Shown here piece after piece: positions 1-7,265 of a DNA stretch of 39,245 nucleotides. The stretch covers positions 1 through 39,245 of the forward strand of contig NZ_BPQS01000044.1 of NCBI RefSeq assembly GCF_022179385.1. The letters run 5' to 3'. The notes beneath the pieces were generated by a model, which was not told the origin of the DNA, made no database searches, and saw nothing but the letters and a program-made list of their open reading frames with translations. This DNA comes from Methylobacterium longum (GTDB lineage Bacteria; Pseudomonadota; Alphaproteobacteria; Rhizobiales; Beijerinckiaceae). The position numbers and the translations under genes are program-made. Every line of letters starts with the position of its first letter. Within the stretch, counting starts at the first letter, position 1.

Positions 1-1
1 A

Positions 2-94
2 GGGCTCTGGGCCGCCATCGGCCGCTTGGTGGATGCCATCACCCCCGACGAGTGCGCCAACTTCTTCGCCGCCGCAGGATACGACCCCGATTAA
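2..94 (+). CDS. IS630-family transposase, C-terminal fragment (cut by window edge)
   Basis: An open frame enters from the left edge and ends at TAA 92-94. It encodes 30 residues that close with CANFFAAAGYDPD, a tail typical of IS630-family transposases in Methylobacterium and relatives. The rest of the gene lies outside the window. A CTAG at 107-110 lies 12 bp past the stop; IS630 elements prefer CTAG/TA targets, so this probably marks the right end of the element. The right edge of the window carries the N-terminal part of an IS630 transposase in the same orientation, so the T6SS locus lies between two such elements. The family call rests on a short tail only. Confidence 0.65.
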   Translation, partial: GLWAAIGRLVDAITPDECANFFAAAGYDPD

Positions 95-272
95 ACCGAA
101 AACGCTCTAGTCCTGTGCGACGCGTTGCACCGGTCGTTTGCTCCCCCGGTACAATCCCAGAAGGCCCAGATTGCCGTGGTCTCTCTCAGGCGCTCCGAAG
201 GAAACGGCACGTCCGTCGCCATCACAGGACCTGAACTTCGCATCCCGTGCCGTTCTCTTCCCTGCGAATTCC

Positions 273-654
273 GTGATCGACGTCGCCCGCTCCGATTTGA
301 TAGAGCGGCTACAGGGCGGGGCGCGCCCTCGCAATGCCTATCGCCGCACCGACGACTACGCCATTCTGGCCATCATCCGCACCGTCACAGACGTGCGACC
401 GGCCTACGGCTGTCGGCGCGTGACAGCGATCTCAAATTGGACCTGGTGTGCCACCGGCGAGCCGCTCTTGAACCACAAGGATGGGTTCCGTCTAATGAGG
501 TAGGGTGGCCTGCTCCTCCAGCGTTATCCGGGCGTGCGGCCGATGGGCACTGACGAAAGCTGCGTCATCGCCGACGTCCTGAGCAGATGCTGGTCTTCAG
601 AAGCGCTGTAGGTCGGCTGCCGGGACAGCGAGGTCGAAGGCGAGTGCAGTCAGA
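273..654 (+). pseudogene. Degenerate IS3-family transposase (OrfB) remnant
   Basis: One forward frame from a GTG at 273 reads VIDVARSDLIERLQGGARPR, then DVRPAYGCRRVTAI, NHKDGFRLM, LLLQRYPGVRP and CWSSEAL-VGCRDSEVE. These blocks occur in this order in the N-terminal half of IS3-family OrfB proteins (HTH_21 region and start of the integrase core). In-frame stops interrupt it after RLMR (TAG near 501-503) and after SSEAL (TAG near 609-611), and the DDE core is absent. It is therefore a dead remnant. It ends just before the stop codon of the caspase-like gene on the other strand, which suggests that a past insertion or deletion made this boundary. Confidence 0.72.
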
Positions 655-664
655 AGTACGCTCA

Positions 665-2950
665 TCAAAAGCCGATACCTATCATCGGCCGCGCCGCCGA
701 CGAAACTGGCGCTTGCGGAGGCGCAGGGGTCGGGCGCGGCATTGCGACGGCGGGTTTCGGGCGTATGGCCTCACGGATCGGCTTTGCCTTGGGACGACTC
801 GCTTCAGGCGTCGGCTTTGGCCTTTGAACGATGGGCTTGGGCTCCGGCTTCGGACGACGTGCTATAGGCTTGGGCTCAGGCGCCGGAGGTTTCGGCTTCT
901 CGATAGCGACGCACCGATTGCCGTTGGCGTGCTGCCCGGGCCCACATAGAAGCGGACAGAAATGAGCGGGACGTCCTCGCAGGTCTTGAAGGATTTGCTG
1001 GGTCGGCTCAAGCGGGGGCGGCTGTAGCTTGGCGTGCCGCGCATAGCGCGCCAGCGCTTCCCGGGATTTACTGTTCCAAACCTGATTCGGTCTTTCGTCG
1101 ATGCAGCCTATTCGCCCGAGTTCGGACTTGGTTTCGCGCACGAGGCGGTCTCGTGTGATCGCATCACCGGGGAAGGCACTCTGGCTGGTCGGATTGGTCG
1201 TCTGAACAGAGGGCTGAAGAGTGTTGTAGGCTAAGCGTGCCTCACCGAGGGCTTTGCTCGCGATCGTGTCAGTTCCCGTACTGGGAGCCTCAAGCGAAGC
1301 GATGCGCTCCTCCGGGTGGTCCGCAACCGCTAATGCTGTCGGACCAGCCGTTTGACTGTTGTTGCCAGCCGCAAAATCGGCCATTCCCTGCCGGTCTGGA
1401 CCGACCATGCCTTCCGACTTTTGCGCCCCGACACTTGTAGGAAGCTCCGCTTTCCGAGTGTCCTGTGTGATGTGCACGTTATCGGCGAACGCAGGCCGAC
1501 GCGCCTTCACGGCGGCCTGCTCCAACTCGGCTTCCTGTGCTGCGATCGCTGCTCGCTTGGTCTTCTCGGCCTGTTCCTCAGCGAAAACGCGCTGACGCGC
1601 CTCGTCGGCCAGGCGCGCAGCCTCGGCGCGCTTAGTCTTCTCGATCTGTTCTTCAGCGAGGACGCGCTGACGCGCCTCGTCGGCCAGGCGCGCAGCCTCG
1701 GCGCGCTTAGTCTTCTCGACCTGTTCTTCAGCGAGGACGCGCTGACGCGCTTCGTCGGCCAGGCGCGCAGCCTCGGCGCGCTTAGTCTTCTCGACCTGTT
1801 CCTCAGCGAGGACGCGCTGACGCGCCTCGTCGGCCAGGCGCGCAGCCTCGGCGCGCTTAGTCTTCTCGATCTGTTCTTCAGCGAGGACGCGCTGACGCGC
1901 TTCGTCGGCCAGGCGCGCAGCCTCGGCGCGCTTAGTCTTCTCGACCTGTTCCTCAGCGAGGATGCGCATCTTCGCCTCGGCTTCGTGAGCAGCCTGTTCG
2001 GCGTTGCGGCGTACCTCCGCATCCTTCTTCCGCTGCTCCTGTTGCGCCTCGAGGAGCCTCCAATCGTCTTGGAGCTTCAGTCGGAGCTTTGCGAGATCAA
2101 CGAAATCACTCTCTGGATAGCGCTTGATGAAGTCGCGCAGCACGACAGGGTCGCTGCTGTCGCGGATCTTGCGCCAGACGTCGCGATCGGTTTCGCTTCG
2201 GTTGAAAACAAATTTCCCTGGATAGGATAGAGACAATTCTGGTGTTTGCTGACCCCTGCTCTGGGTGTCGACGGCGATGCTAACGCGCTGGAAGAACTGT
2301 GGGAGGTCCAGGCCTGGCTCGTCGATGATCTTCAGGAAGGCGCTTGTGAAGATGCTGTTGCGCCCTGTTCCGTCATAGGCCAGTGCATTGGCCTGGGTTG
2401 CATAGGCCACGACGAGGCCGCGACCGCTTATCTTGGCCAGGCCCGTATCGAATGGATTGCGGTCGCTGCGCTCCTTCAGCGGAAGATTACGACAGGCATC
2501 AAGAATAAGAATTCGTGCTCCGTCGGCACGGCTGAGTTCGCCGACAATATCATCCACCCGGAGAGTTTCGTATTCCAGATCAAACTCGTCTTGGAGCTTG
2601 GCATCGATTGGGACGATGTAATTGCGGCCTTTGTACTGAAGCCCGTGACCTGCATAGTAAGCGAGAGCCGCATCGGCCCCTTGCGCAGCGCGGGCGAATT
2701 GCCGGAGTTGATCGCGCAACGTCTCTCGGGTCAGATCGATGCCGCCGTAGACTTGAAACCCCGCCTTTTTCAGCGCCGACGTGACGTCCTCGGCGTCGTT
2801 GCGCGGATTGGGCAGGGAAGGGAAACGCTGATAGTTCGCATTGCCCACTACAAATGCGACGCGCCGCTCCGCCGGTGCGGCAAGCGCACCATCCACAGTC
2901 AAAGCCAGCACGAGGCTGACGATCATGACGAGGAGCCTGCGCGCCTGCAT
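665..2950 (-). CDS. Secreted caspase-like (peptidase C14) protein with coiled-coil tandem repeats
   Basis: This is a 761-residue protein. Residues 1-24 look like a Sec signal peptide (MQARRLLVMIVSLVLALTVDG...ALA). Residues 28-250 form a caspase/metacaspase p20-like domain with the catalytic dyad visible: His102 in YYAGHG and Cys153 in LDACRN. Residues ~285-480 are a highly charged predicted coiled coil made largely of 25-residue repeats (AEEQ[VI]EKTKRAEAARLADEA). The C-terminal part holds a cysteine-containing segment (FCPLLCGPG, NGNRC) and a Pro/Lys-rich tail. Family members in alphaproteobacteria are usually annotated only as caspase family protein; the substrate is unknown. It follows the M23 peptidase gene on the same strand after 127 bp. 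A role in T6SS is only suggested by location. Confidence 0.85.
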   Translation of the reverse strand: MQARRLLVMIVSLVLALTVDGALAAPAERRVAFVVGNANYQRFPSLPNPRNDAEDVTSALKKAGFQVYGGIDLTRETLRDQLRQFARAAQGADAALAYYAGHGLQYKGRNYIVPIDAKLQDEFDLEYETLRVDDIVGELSRADGARILILDACRNLPLKERSDRNPFDTGLAKISGRGLVVAYATQANALAYDGTGRNSIFTSAFLKIIDEPGLDLPQFFQRVSIAVDTQSRGQQTPELSLSYPGKFVFNRSETDRDVWRKIRDSSDPVVLRDFIKRYPESDFVDLAKLRLKLQDDWRLLEAQQEQRKKDAEVRRNAEQAAHEAEAKMRILAEEQVEKTKRAEAARLADEARQRVLAEEQIEKTKRAEAARLADEARQRVLAEEQVEKTKRAEAARLADEARQRVLAEEQVEKTKRAEAARLADEARQRVLAEEQIEKTKRAEAARLADEARQRVFAEEQAEKTKRAAIAAQEAELEQAAVKARRPAFADNVHITQDTRKAELPTSVGAQKSEGMVGPDRQGMADFAAGNNSQTAGPTALAVADHPEERIASLEAPSTGTDTIASKALGEARLAYNTLQPSVQTTNPTSQSAFPGDAITRDRLVRETKSELGRIGCIDERPNQVWNSKSREALARYARHAKLQPPPLEPTQQILQDLRGRPAHFCPLLCGPGQHANGNRCVAIEKPKPPAPEPKPIARRPKPEPKPIVQRPKPTPEASRPKAKPIREAIRPKPAVAMPRPTPAPPQAPVSSAARPMIGIGF
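1583..1960 (-). repeat. 75-bp tandem repeat array within the caspase-like gene (about 5 units)
   Basis: Five near-identical 75-bp units lie head to tail, and each encodes the same 25 residues with V/I swaps at one position. A sixth degraded unit follows downstream in the gene. Units differ by only a few bases, so the array is recent or kept uniform by recombination. Because 75 is a multiple of three, unit gain or loss would keep the frame and change only the length of the coiled coil. Confidence 0.9.
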
Positions 2951-3077
2951 GGCTACCCTACAAGTCCAGCAGCGGTTTCAACGCATAAAAATGCGCCGAT
3001 CCAGCCGTGGAATTCGGTCATTCCCGCGGGTCTCGTCATGGGCGCCTGTCGCGCCGACGGATTACGGTGGTAAGGCA

Positions 3078-4379
3078 TTAATCCTCTGATTCCTCGCCAG
3101 CCGCGTCATGCGGTTCACCGATCTCGGAGACCGCGCCCATGCTCGGAAGGACCGAGCCAGCCTGGAGGAAGCGCAAAGGATCGACCGCAACGCTGTTGAC
3201 CCGCGTCTCATAATGGAGGTGCGGACCGGTGGAGCGCCCGGTCGAGCCGACCTGACCGATCACCGTCTCTGGCTGCACTGCCTGCCCGGCGGAGATCGCG
3301 TAGACGGAGAGATGGCCATAGCGCGTCACCACCCCACCGCCGTGGTCGATCTCCACAAGGTTGCCGTATCCGCCCGTCGGTGCCGCCGTGATGACCCGGC
3401 CGGCGGCGGTGGCCCGCACCTTGGTGCCGACCGGGGCCCGGAAATCCATCCCGGCATGCATCGTCGCGGCGCCGGTGAACGGGTCCTTGCGCTGGCCGAA
3501 ATTACTGGTGAGATGCCGCTCCGCCTGCTCAATGGGACGCCGCAAAGGAACCTGATCGGCGGCCAAACGCCACCGCTGCTGCTCGGCCAACGCCGCCTCG
3601 AGGGCACGGGTGGCTGCCTCGAACGCGTCCCTCGGGCTTGTTGCTGTTGCGATCGCCGCCACAGGCTGAAGCGTCATGGCGACGCCGAGACCGGTGAGGG
3701 CTCCGCGCAGGAGGCCGATCCCATCCCGCACCCGCTGGGCAAAGCTGCCGAGGACGCGCGCCTCCGTCCGGTCCACGCTGTCGAGGGAGGCTTCGAGGGC
3801 TGCAAACTGCTCGCGCGTCGGCAGTGCCAGGAGCGCACGCACCCGCCCCGATCCCGCATCGGTGCCAGGGCCTCCAAGGTCCGAGCGCTGTCCGGTCCCG
3901 GACTTTCCGAGTTCGCGCGAGCGTCCAAGTTGCAGCACGTTCGGCTCGCCCCCGCTTGAACCCGTGGCGGGAGCTTGCTCGCGGGCGGGCGTTTCGGTCG
4001 GCGCACGGCCGGGCTCAGCGACGCGTTGGGCGTAGGCGTTGAGCGTCGCGAGGCGGTTCTCAAGGTCAACCTGGCGGGTGACGATGTCCGCCATCCGCCC
4101 CGCGAGACCATCCTGCTCCAGAACCTGATGGCTCGCGACGCCGACGAGGCGACGGGTCAGCGCCCGCACCTTGTCCTCGTAGGCTACCTTCTGGTTCGCA
4201 TGTTCGGCTGCCAAGCGCTTGCTCTCCCGGTCGCCAGAATAGGCGAACCAGGAGGCAACGGCCGCCCACACCAAGAGCGGCGCGACGAAGTAAGCCGCCA
4301 CGCGGAACGACGGCCGCGCCGATGCCGAGCGGCGGCTGCCGCCGGATACCCGACCGATCCTTGTCGACGCCTGCCTCAC
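3078..4379 (-). CDS. Membrane-anchored M23 (LytM-type) peptidoglycan endopeptidase
   Basis: This is a 433-residue protein from a GTG start. The N-terminus is cytoplasmic and Arg-rich, followed by one membrane segment at ~26-46, a coiled-coil region at ~50-125 and a low-complexity linker. The C-terminal M23 domain spans ~285-405 and has the zinc and catalytic signature intact: H308xxxD312 (MHAGMDF), His356 (RYGHLS) and H387-L-H389 (GPHLHYE). The family cleaves peptide cross-bridges in the periplasm, or acts as an EnvC/NlpD-like activator when metal residues are lost, which is not the case here. It is divergent from the PAAR gene across a 386-bp gap and upstream of the caspase-like gene. It could make room in the wall for T6SS or be an unrelated cell-wall enzyme; the sequence does not decide. 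Confidence 0.87.
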   Translation of the reverse strand: MRQASTRIGRVSGGSRRSASARPSFRVAAYFVAPLLVWAAVASWFAYSGDRESKRLAAEHANQKVAYEDKVRALTRRLVGVASHQVLEQDGLAGRMADIVTRQVDLENRLATLNAYAQRVAEPGRAPTETPAREQAPATGSSGGEPNVLQLGRSRELGKSGTGQRSDLGGPGTDAGSGRVRALLALPTREQFAALEASLDSVDRTEARVLGSFAQRVRDGIGLLRGALTGLGVAMTLQPVAAIATATSPRDAFEAATRALEAALAEQQRWRLAADQVPLRRPIEQAERHLTSNFGQRKDPFTGAATMHAGMDFRAPVGTKVRATAAGRVITAAPTGGYGNLVEIDHGGGVVTRYGHLSVYAISAGQAVQPETVIGQVGSTGRSTGPHLHYETRVNSVAVDPLRFLQAGSVLPSMGAVSEIGEPHDAAGEESED

Positions 4380-4765
4380 AGCCGCCCTTCCCCACGGAAT
4401 TCACGGAACAGCCCACCGTGTCCGCGATGCGTGAGTGTACCCCAATTGAGACTGGCTGTGGATGGCCATCGCGGCAATTCCAAATCGGTATGGCATCTGG
4501 ACAACGGCCTGTGCCGAAGTGGAACTTCCTTCGCGCCAGATCACGCCGGCTGGTCGCGATAATCGTTGCCGCGAGTACAAGGCCGAGCCAAGGGAGCGCC
4601 TCTCCCTCAGTGATCGCGTGCGCGACAGCAATTTGGGCCATCCGCTCGACGTTTCACCGCGTCCGCTCATCACCGGCGATGGCACGGCGGCGAGATGTTG
4701 CCGAAATAAGCCCGAAGCGGATAGTGTCATCAGGCTTGGTGCCTGTTGGAGAGTTTGCCTTGGGT
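4380..4765. other. Divergent intergenic region between M23 peptidase and PAAR gene
   Basis: No convincing gene was found here. Several overlapping frames are open on both strands, as expected in GC-rich DNA, but none shows a recognisable domain or a good ribosome binding site. The stretch should hold the promoters of the two divergent genes. I could not identify a clear -35/-10 pair. Confidence 0.4.
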
Positions 4766-5053
4766 ATGCCTGCGGCCCGTATCACGGATCTCCACACCTG
4801 CCCGATGGTGACGGTGCTCGTGCCGCATGTCGGCGGGCCAATCTTGCCGCCATGCATGCCGACCGTGCTAATCGGCGGCATCGCCGCTGCCCGGGTCGGG
4901 GACCTCGCTCAGTGCACTGGGCCAGTCGACTCGATCCTGAAAGGGTCCACGACCGTGCTGATCGGCGGCCAACCCGCAGCGCGGATCGGCGACCCGACCA
5001 CTCACGGAGGCGTGATTACGACTGGCTTGCCGACCGTGCTGATCGGGGCCTGA
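4766..5053 (+). CDS. PAAR-domain T6SS spike tip protein
   Basis: This is a 95-residue protein that is entirely a PAAR domain. It starts MPAARITDLH and carries the repeated pattern TVLIGG..AAR.GD (residues ~33-46 and ~63-76), ending in a third LPTVLIGA. The conserved His10, Cys30 and His70 are candidates for the metal site that holds the cone tip. PAAR proteins cap the VgrG trimer and sharpen the T6SS spike. There is no N- or C-terminal toxin extension, so cargo would have to bind non-covalently. ATG 4766 was chosen because the PAAR fold begins there and GGAGAG precedes it; an in-frame TTG at 4760 is an alternative. It is the only plus-strand gene in the left arm. Confidence 0.92.
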   Translation: MPAARITDLHTCPMVTVLVPHVGGPILPPCMPTVLIGGIAAARVGDLAQCTGPVDSILKGSTTVLIGGQPAARIGDPTTHGGVITTGLPTVLIGA

Positions 5054-5205
5054 AATGCGTCCCGCCCCGAAGACTTCAGTCCCGTGCGTAACGCTCAGGC
5101 TCGGGCCGAGGCAACGGTGATGCGCGTGGGACCATTGAAGACGTCCCAGCCCGCACTGTACAAGTTGTATCGCGCGAGCCTCCATTGGATGAATGAGCCT
5201 GTCGG

Positions 5206-5482
5206 TTAGCGCATGATCCGTTCGGTCGTGTAGGATTTCATGAGTTCTCCGGTGCCGGGCTCGCCCTGTCGCTTGAAGCAAATGAATGTGTCACTCCCGA
5301 CGACGCCGATCAGCGAAATCTCGTTCGGCATGACTTGGAGCCAGTGCCCATCGTCGAGCATGACCGTCTGCTTCGCGACGGGACGGATGTGGTGGGAAAA
5401 CGAAGGCCATGGCGATCGCGCGGTCGGGATGATTAGGCCGGAAAGCGCCGAGGTTGACCCACGTAATCAGTGCCTCGAACAT
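5206..5482 (-). pseudogene. Small unknown gene with an apparent one-base frameshift
   Basis: A good start (ATG 5480-5482, preceded by GGCGGAG) opens a frame reading MFEALITWVNLGAFRPNHPD...AMAFVF. The protein-like sequence then continues in another frame as HHIRPVAKQTVMLDDGHWLQ and on to GELMKSYTTERIMR, stopping at TAA 5206-5208. Removing one C in the TTTTCCC run near 5395-5405 would join the two into about 91 residues. The 51-residue piece from ATG 5361 could also be made alone. It begins 4 nt after the stop of the preceding gene, so the two form a transcriptional pair. I do not recognise the family. The frameshift could be real decay or a base-calling error. Confidence 0.5.
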
Positions 5483-5486
5483 CCAG

Positions 5487-5780
5487 TCACTCCGCCGAGT
5501 CGCCTTGGCGCTCGAGCAAGCCCCATTCCGGCTGCCAAAGCCCGTCGGGATCGATGACGACCATCGGCACTTTGAAATCATTGGCGAACTTGACTGCCGC
5601 CCGAAATGCCTCCTTCAGCGGCATCTCGGCGCCCCGAAAATCTTTCGGCAGGCGGCCGCCGGTGACGGAGGCGGGGCACAGGAACTTGCCGGCCAGGCGG
5701 TCTCCGTCGCGGCTTAAAATTAGGGTCATCGCATCATCGGGTGCTTCGTCTACTTGTTCGAACCGGTTTCCCTGCGGCAT
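5487..5780 (-). CDS. Small hypothetical protein in the T6SS cargo block
   Basis: This 97-residue protein has the start ATG 5778-5780 preceded by GAGG at a proper distance. It has a protein-like composition with a hydrophobic/aromatic C-terminal half (FKVPMVVIDPDGLWQPEWG) and no signal peptide or membrane segment. The family is not recognised. It is the first gene of a two-gene minus-strand unit with the frameshifted small gene at 5206-5482. Its position between the PAAR gene and the DUF4087/GH19 pair suggests an accessory or cytoplasmic immunity/chaperone role, but nothing in the sequence demonstrates it. Confidence 0.62.
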   Translation of the reverse strand: MPQGNRFEQVDEAPDDAMTLILSRDGDRLAGKFLCPASVTGGRLPKDFRGAEMPLKEAFRAAVKFANDFKVPMVVIDPDGLWQPEWGLLERQGDSAE

Positions 5781-5882
5781 GATAAACCTCGCAACGGCGG
5801 CGTTAAAGTTTGACTGTCAATCGGGCATTGTCTGGCAGCGAGACCCCCCATAGCATCTGCTTGCATCGGACCCACGTCCACT

Positions 5883-6299
5883 TCAGCGAGGATTGATCTG
5901 AATTTTTTCCTCAAGCTGCTTGAGTTTTTGATCGGATCGACAGGTTTTGAGGTCTCGGGAGCTCGATAATTTTATGGCGATGACTACATGTTCCGCTTTG
6001 TCGAAAGTCGCTGTGAAGCAGGCGCAACCATAACCGTAGCTAGCGTTCCTAGATTTCACATAATGGGCCGGGGCAAAATTGGGTGGCCAATCTCCCTCCG
6101 CTTGATGGCCGCCCTGCATCGCGACGGTCCACTCACCGTCCCGATCGTAAAGCGTCGCATTGCCCGGACTTGGATTATCGAACCAGCCGCATCGAACCTC
6201 GTCCTTGGCCGCCATCGCGGACGTGAGCCCCGGGCACAGGCTCAAGATACTTGCGGCCATCCCAGCCCGAAGAAAGTCAATCGAACGATGACGCCACAT
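5883..6299 (-). CDS. Secreted DUF4087-like protein; candidate periplasmic immunity protein
   Basis: This is a 138-residue protein. I chose ATG 6297-6299 because GGGGAAGG precedes it and it gives a clean signal peptide (hydrophobic stretch AAS..SLCPGLTSAMA, cleavage near residue 30). In-frame ATGs at 6356 and 6329 are possible but add an Arg-rich leader. The mature part shows VRCGWFDNPSPGN, DRDGEWTV, QGGHQAEGDWP and SYGYGCACF, which match the DUF4087 family as I know it; four cysteines may form disulfides. It lies just downstream of the GH19-like cell-wall hydrolase, also on the minus strand, and is exported to the compartment where that enzyme would act. This is the usual layout of a T6SS immunity gene. 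Immunity function is inference. Confidence 0.75.
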   Translation of the reverse strand: MWRHRSIDFLRAGMAASILSLCPGLTSAMAAKDEVRCGWFDNPSPGNATLYDRDGEWTVAMQGGHQAEGDWPPNFAPAHYVKSRNASYGYGCACFTATFDKAEHVVIAIKLSSSRDLKTCRSDQKLKQLEEKIQINPR

Positions 6300-6378
6300 T
6301 CCCGACCTTCCCCGGATCACCGAAAACATGCCGAGATGTCTAGATAATCTGTTCATCGAATATGGTCGCCAGAGTCCC

Positions 6379-7238
6379 TTAGCTGAGAGTAGATTTATTT
6401 AAGATATATTCCAACTTCTGGGCAATTTCCGCAATCTCATCGGCGTGATCCAATCCATTGACCATTTTCCGCGCATTTATGTAGTCGCAGAACTCTCCGC
6501 GAAAATAAGTGTTGAATTTGTGCCCGTTTGCGAAGCCGAACCCCGTCCGCACGCCGTAGGACATAATTTCATAGGAGACTCGTGGGGTTTTGACCTGCTC
6601 AGGGTGAAGCAGCAAGTCGAGGCCGCGCTTGAGTGCGACACTCATCGTAGCGTAGTTGGACCACCAGGTCAGTTGCACGTACCCGCGCCCGAAATACGCA
6701 TGTTCCTGTCCCGAAGCCTGATCGAAGGCTTATGATGCGGGCCCCCGTCTCGTGATCCCATTGTCGCGTGTTTCGTCAATCTCCGGATGAGACCAGATTT
6801 CGATATGCTAAACTGATCGCCGTCCGGTTCGGTAATCCGCGCCCCGCCGCCGTCCAGAAGCATGACTTTGACCGGTTCGTGGTAGCGTCGACCCCTACCG
6901 TTTTCGACCTCATCGACCGGAGCCATCTTGTAGACCCATGCCTTACGTTTCAGCATGATCGGGCGACCGAATTTATTGAAGAGTGGGTGGCCCTTCTTGT
7001 CCTTTGCCTGGACGTAATGGGTTTCTAGCGAGGTTGTCTCCCACATCACGGTGGCGAGCATGTAGGCGGCCCATCGCCGATCGATGATGCAAGGATCGCG
7101 ACCGATCATGTCAATAAGGACAAGAACATCGTTCAGTGCCTTGGGATCGTATTTGGGACTGCTCGCGAACACCTCCACGAACTTCTTGCGGAAGGTATTG
7201 GCGTTGTAGTGGCCGACCTGGAGCGATTTGGGGGACAT
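6379..7238 (-). pseudogene. GH19-like chitinase/lysozyme (candidate T6SS effector), frameshifted
   Basis: Frame one (7238-6669, 189 codons) reads KFVEVFASSPKY..., RRWAAYMLATVMWETTSLETHYV and more, then ends in nonsense (HHKPSIRLRDRN). The protein resumes in another frame as AFDQASGQEHAYFGRGYVQL, TWWSNY... and continues to KLEYILNKSTLS, stopping at TAA 6379-6381. LATVMWET (Glu67) matches the catalytic-Glu block of GH19 enzymes, and FGRGYVQLTW is the family's second hallmark. One missing base near 6730-6736 restores a single protein of about 286 residues. There is no signal peptide, which fits delivery by T6SS instead of Sec. It lies 27 bp downstream of clpV on the same strand, is visibly less GC-rich than the core genes and is followed by a secreted putative immunity gene. 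Confidence 0.78.
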
Positions 7239-7265
7239 TCCAAGCCTCCTCGGTTTCGGAGCAGC

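Noticed and set aside
1583..1960. Regularly spaced repeats as a possible CRISPR array
   Set aside because: The units abut without spacers, are 75 bp long and are in frame within a coding gene; they encode a coiled coil.
1352..2230. A 292-codon plus-strand ORF over the caspase repeats
   Set aside because: Antisense shadow of the repeat array; its repeated hydrophobic pattern simply mirrors the 75-bp units.
4322..4765. An N-terminal extension of the PAAR protein (243-residue frame)
   Set aside because: The extra ~148 residues show no domain and the PAAR fold with its own ATG begins at 4766; the extension overlaps the M23 gene start.
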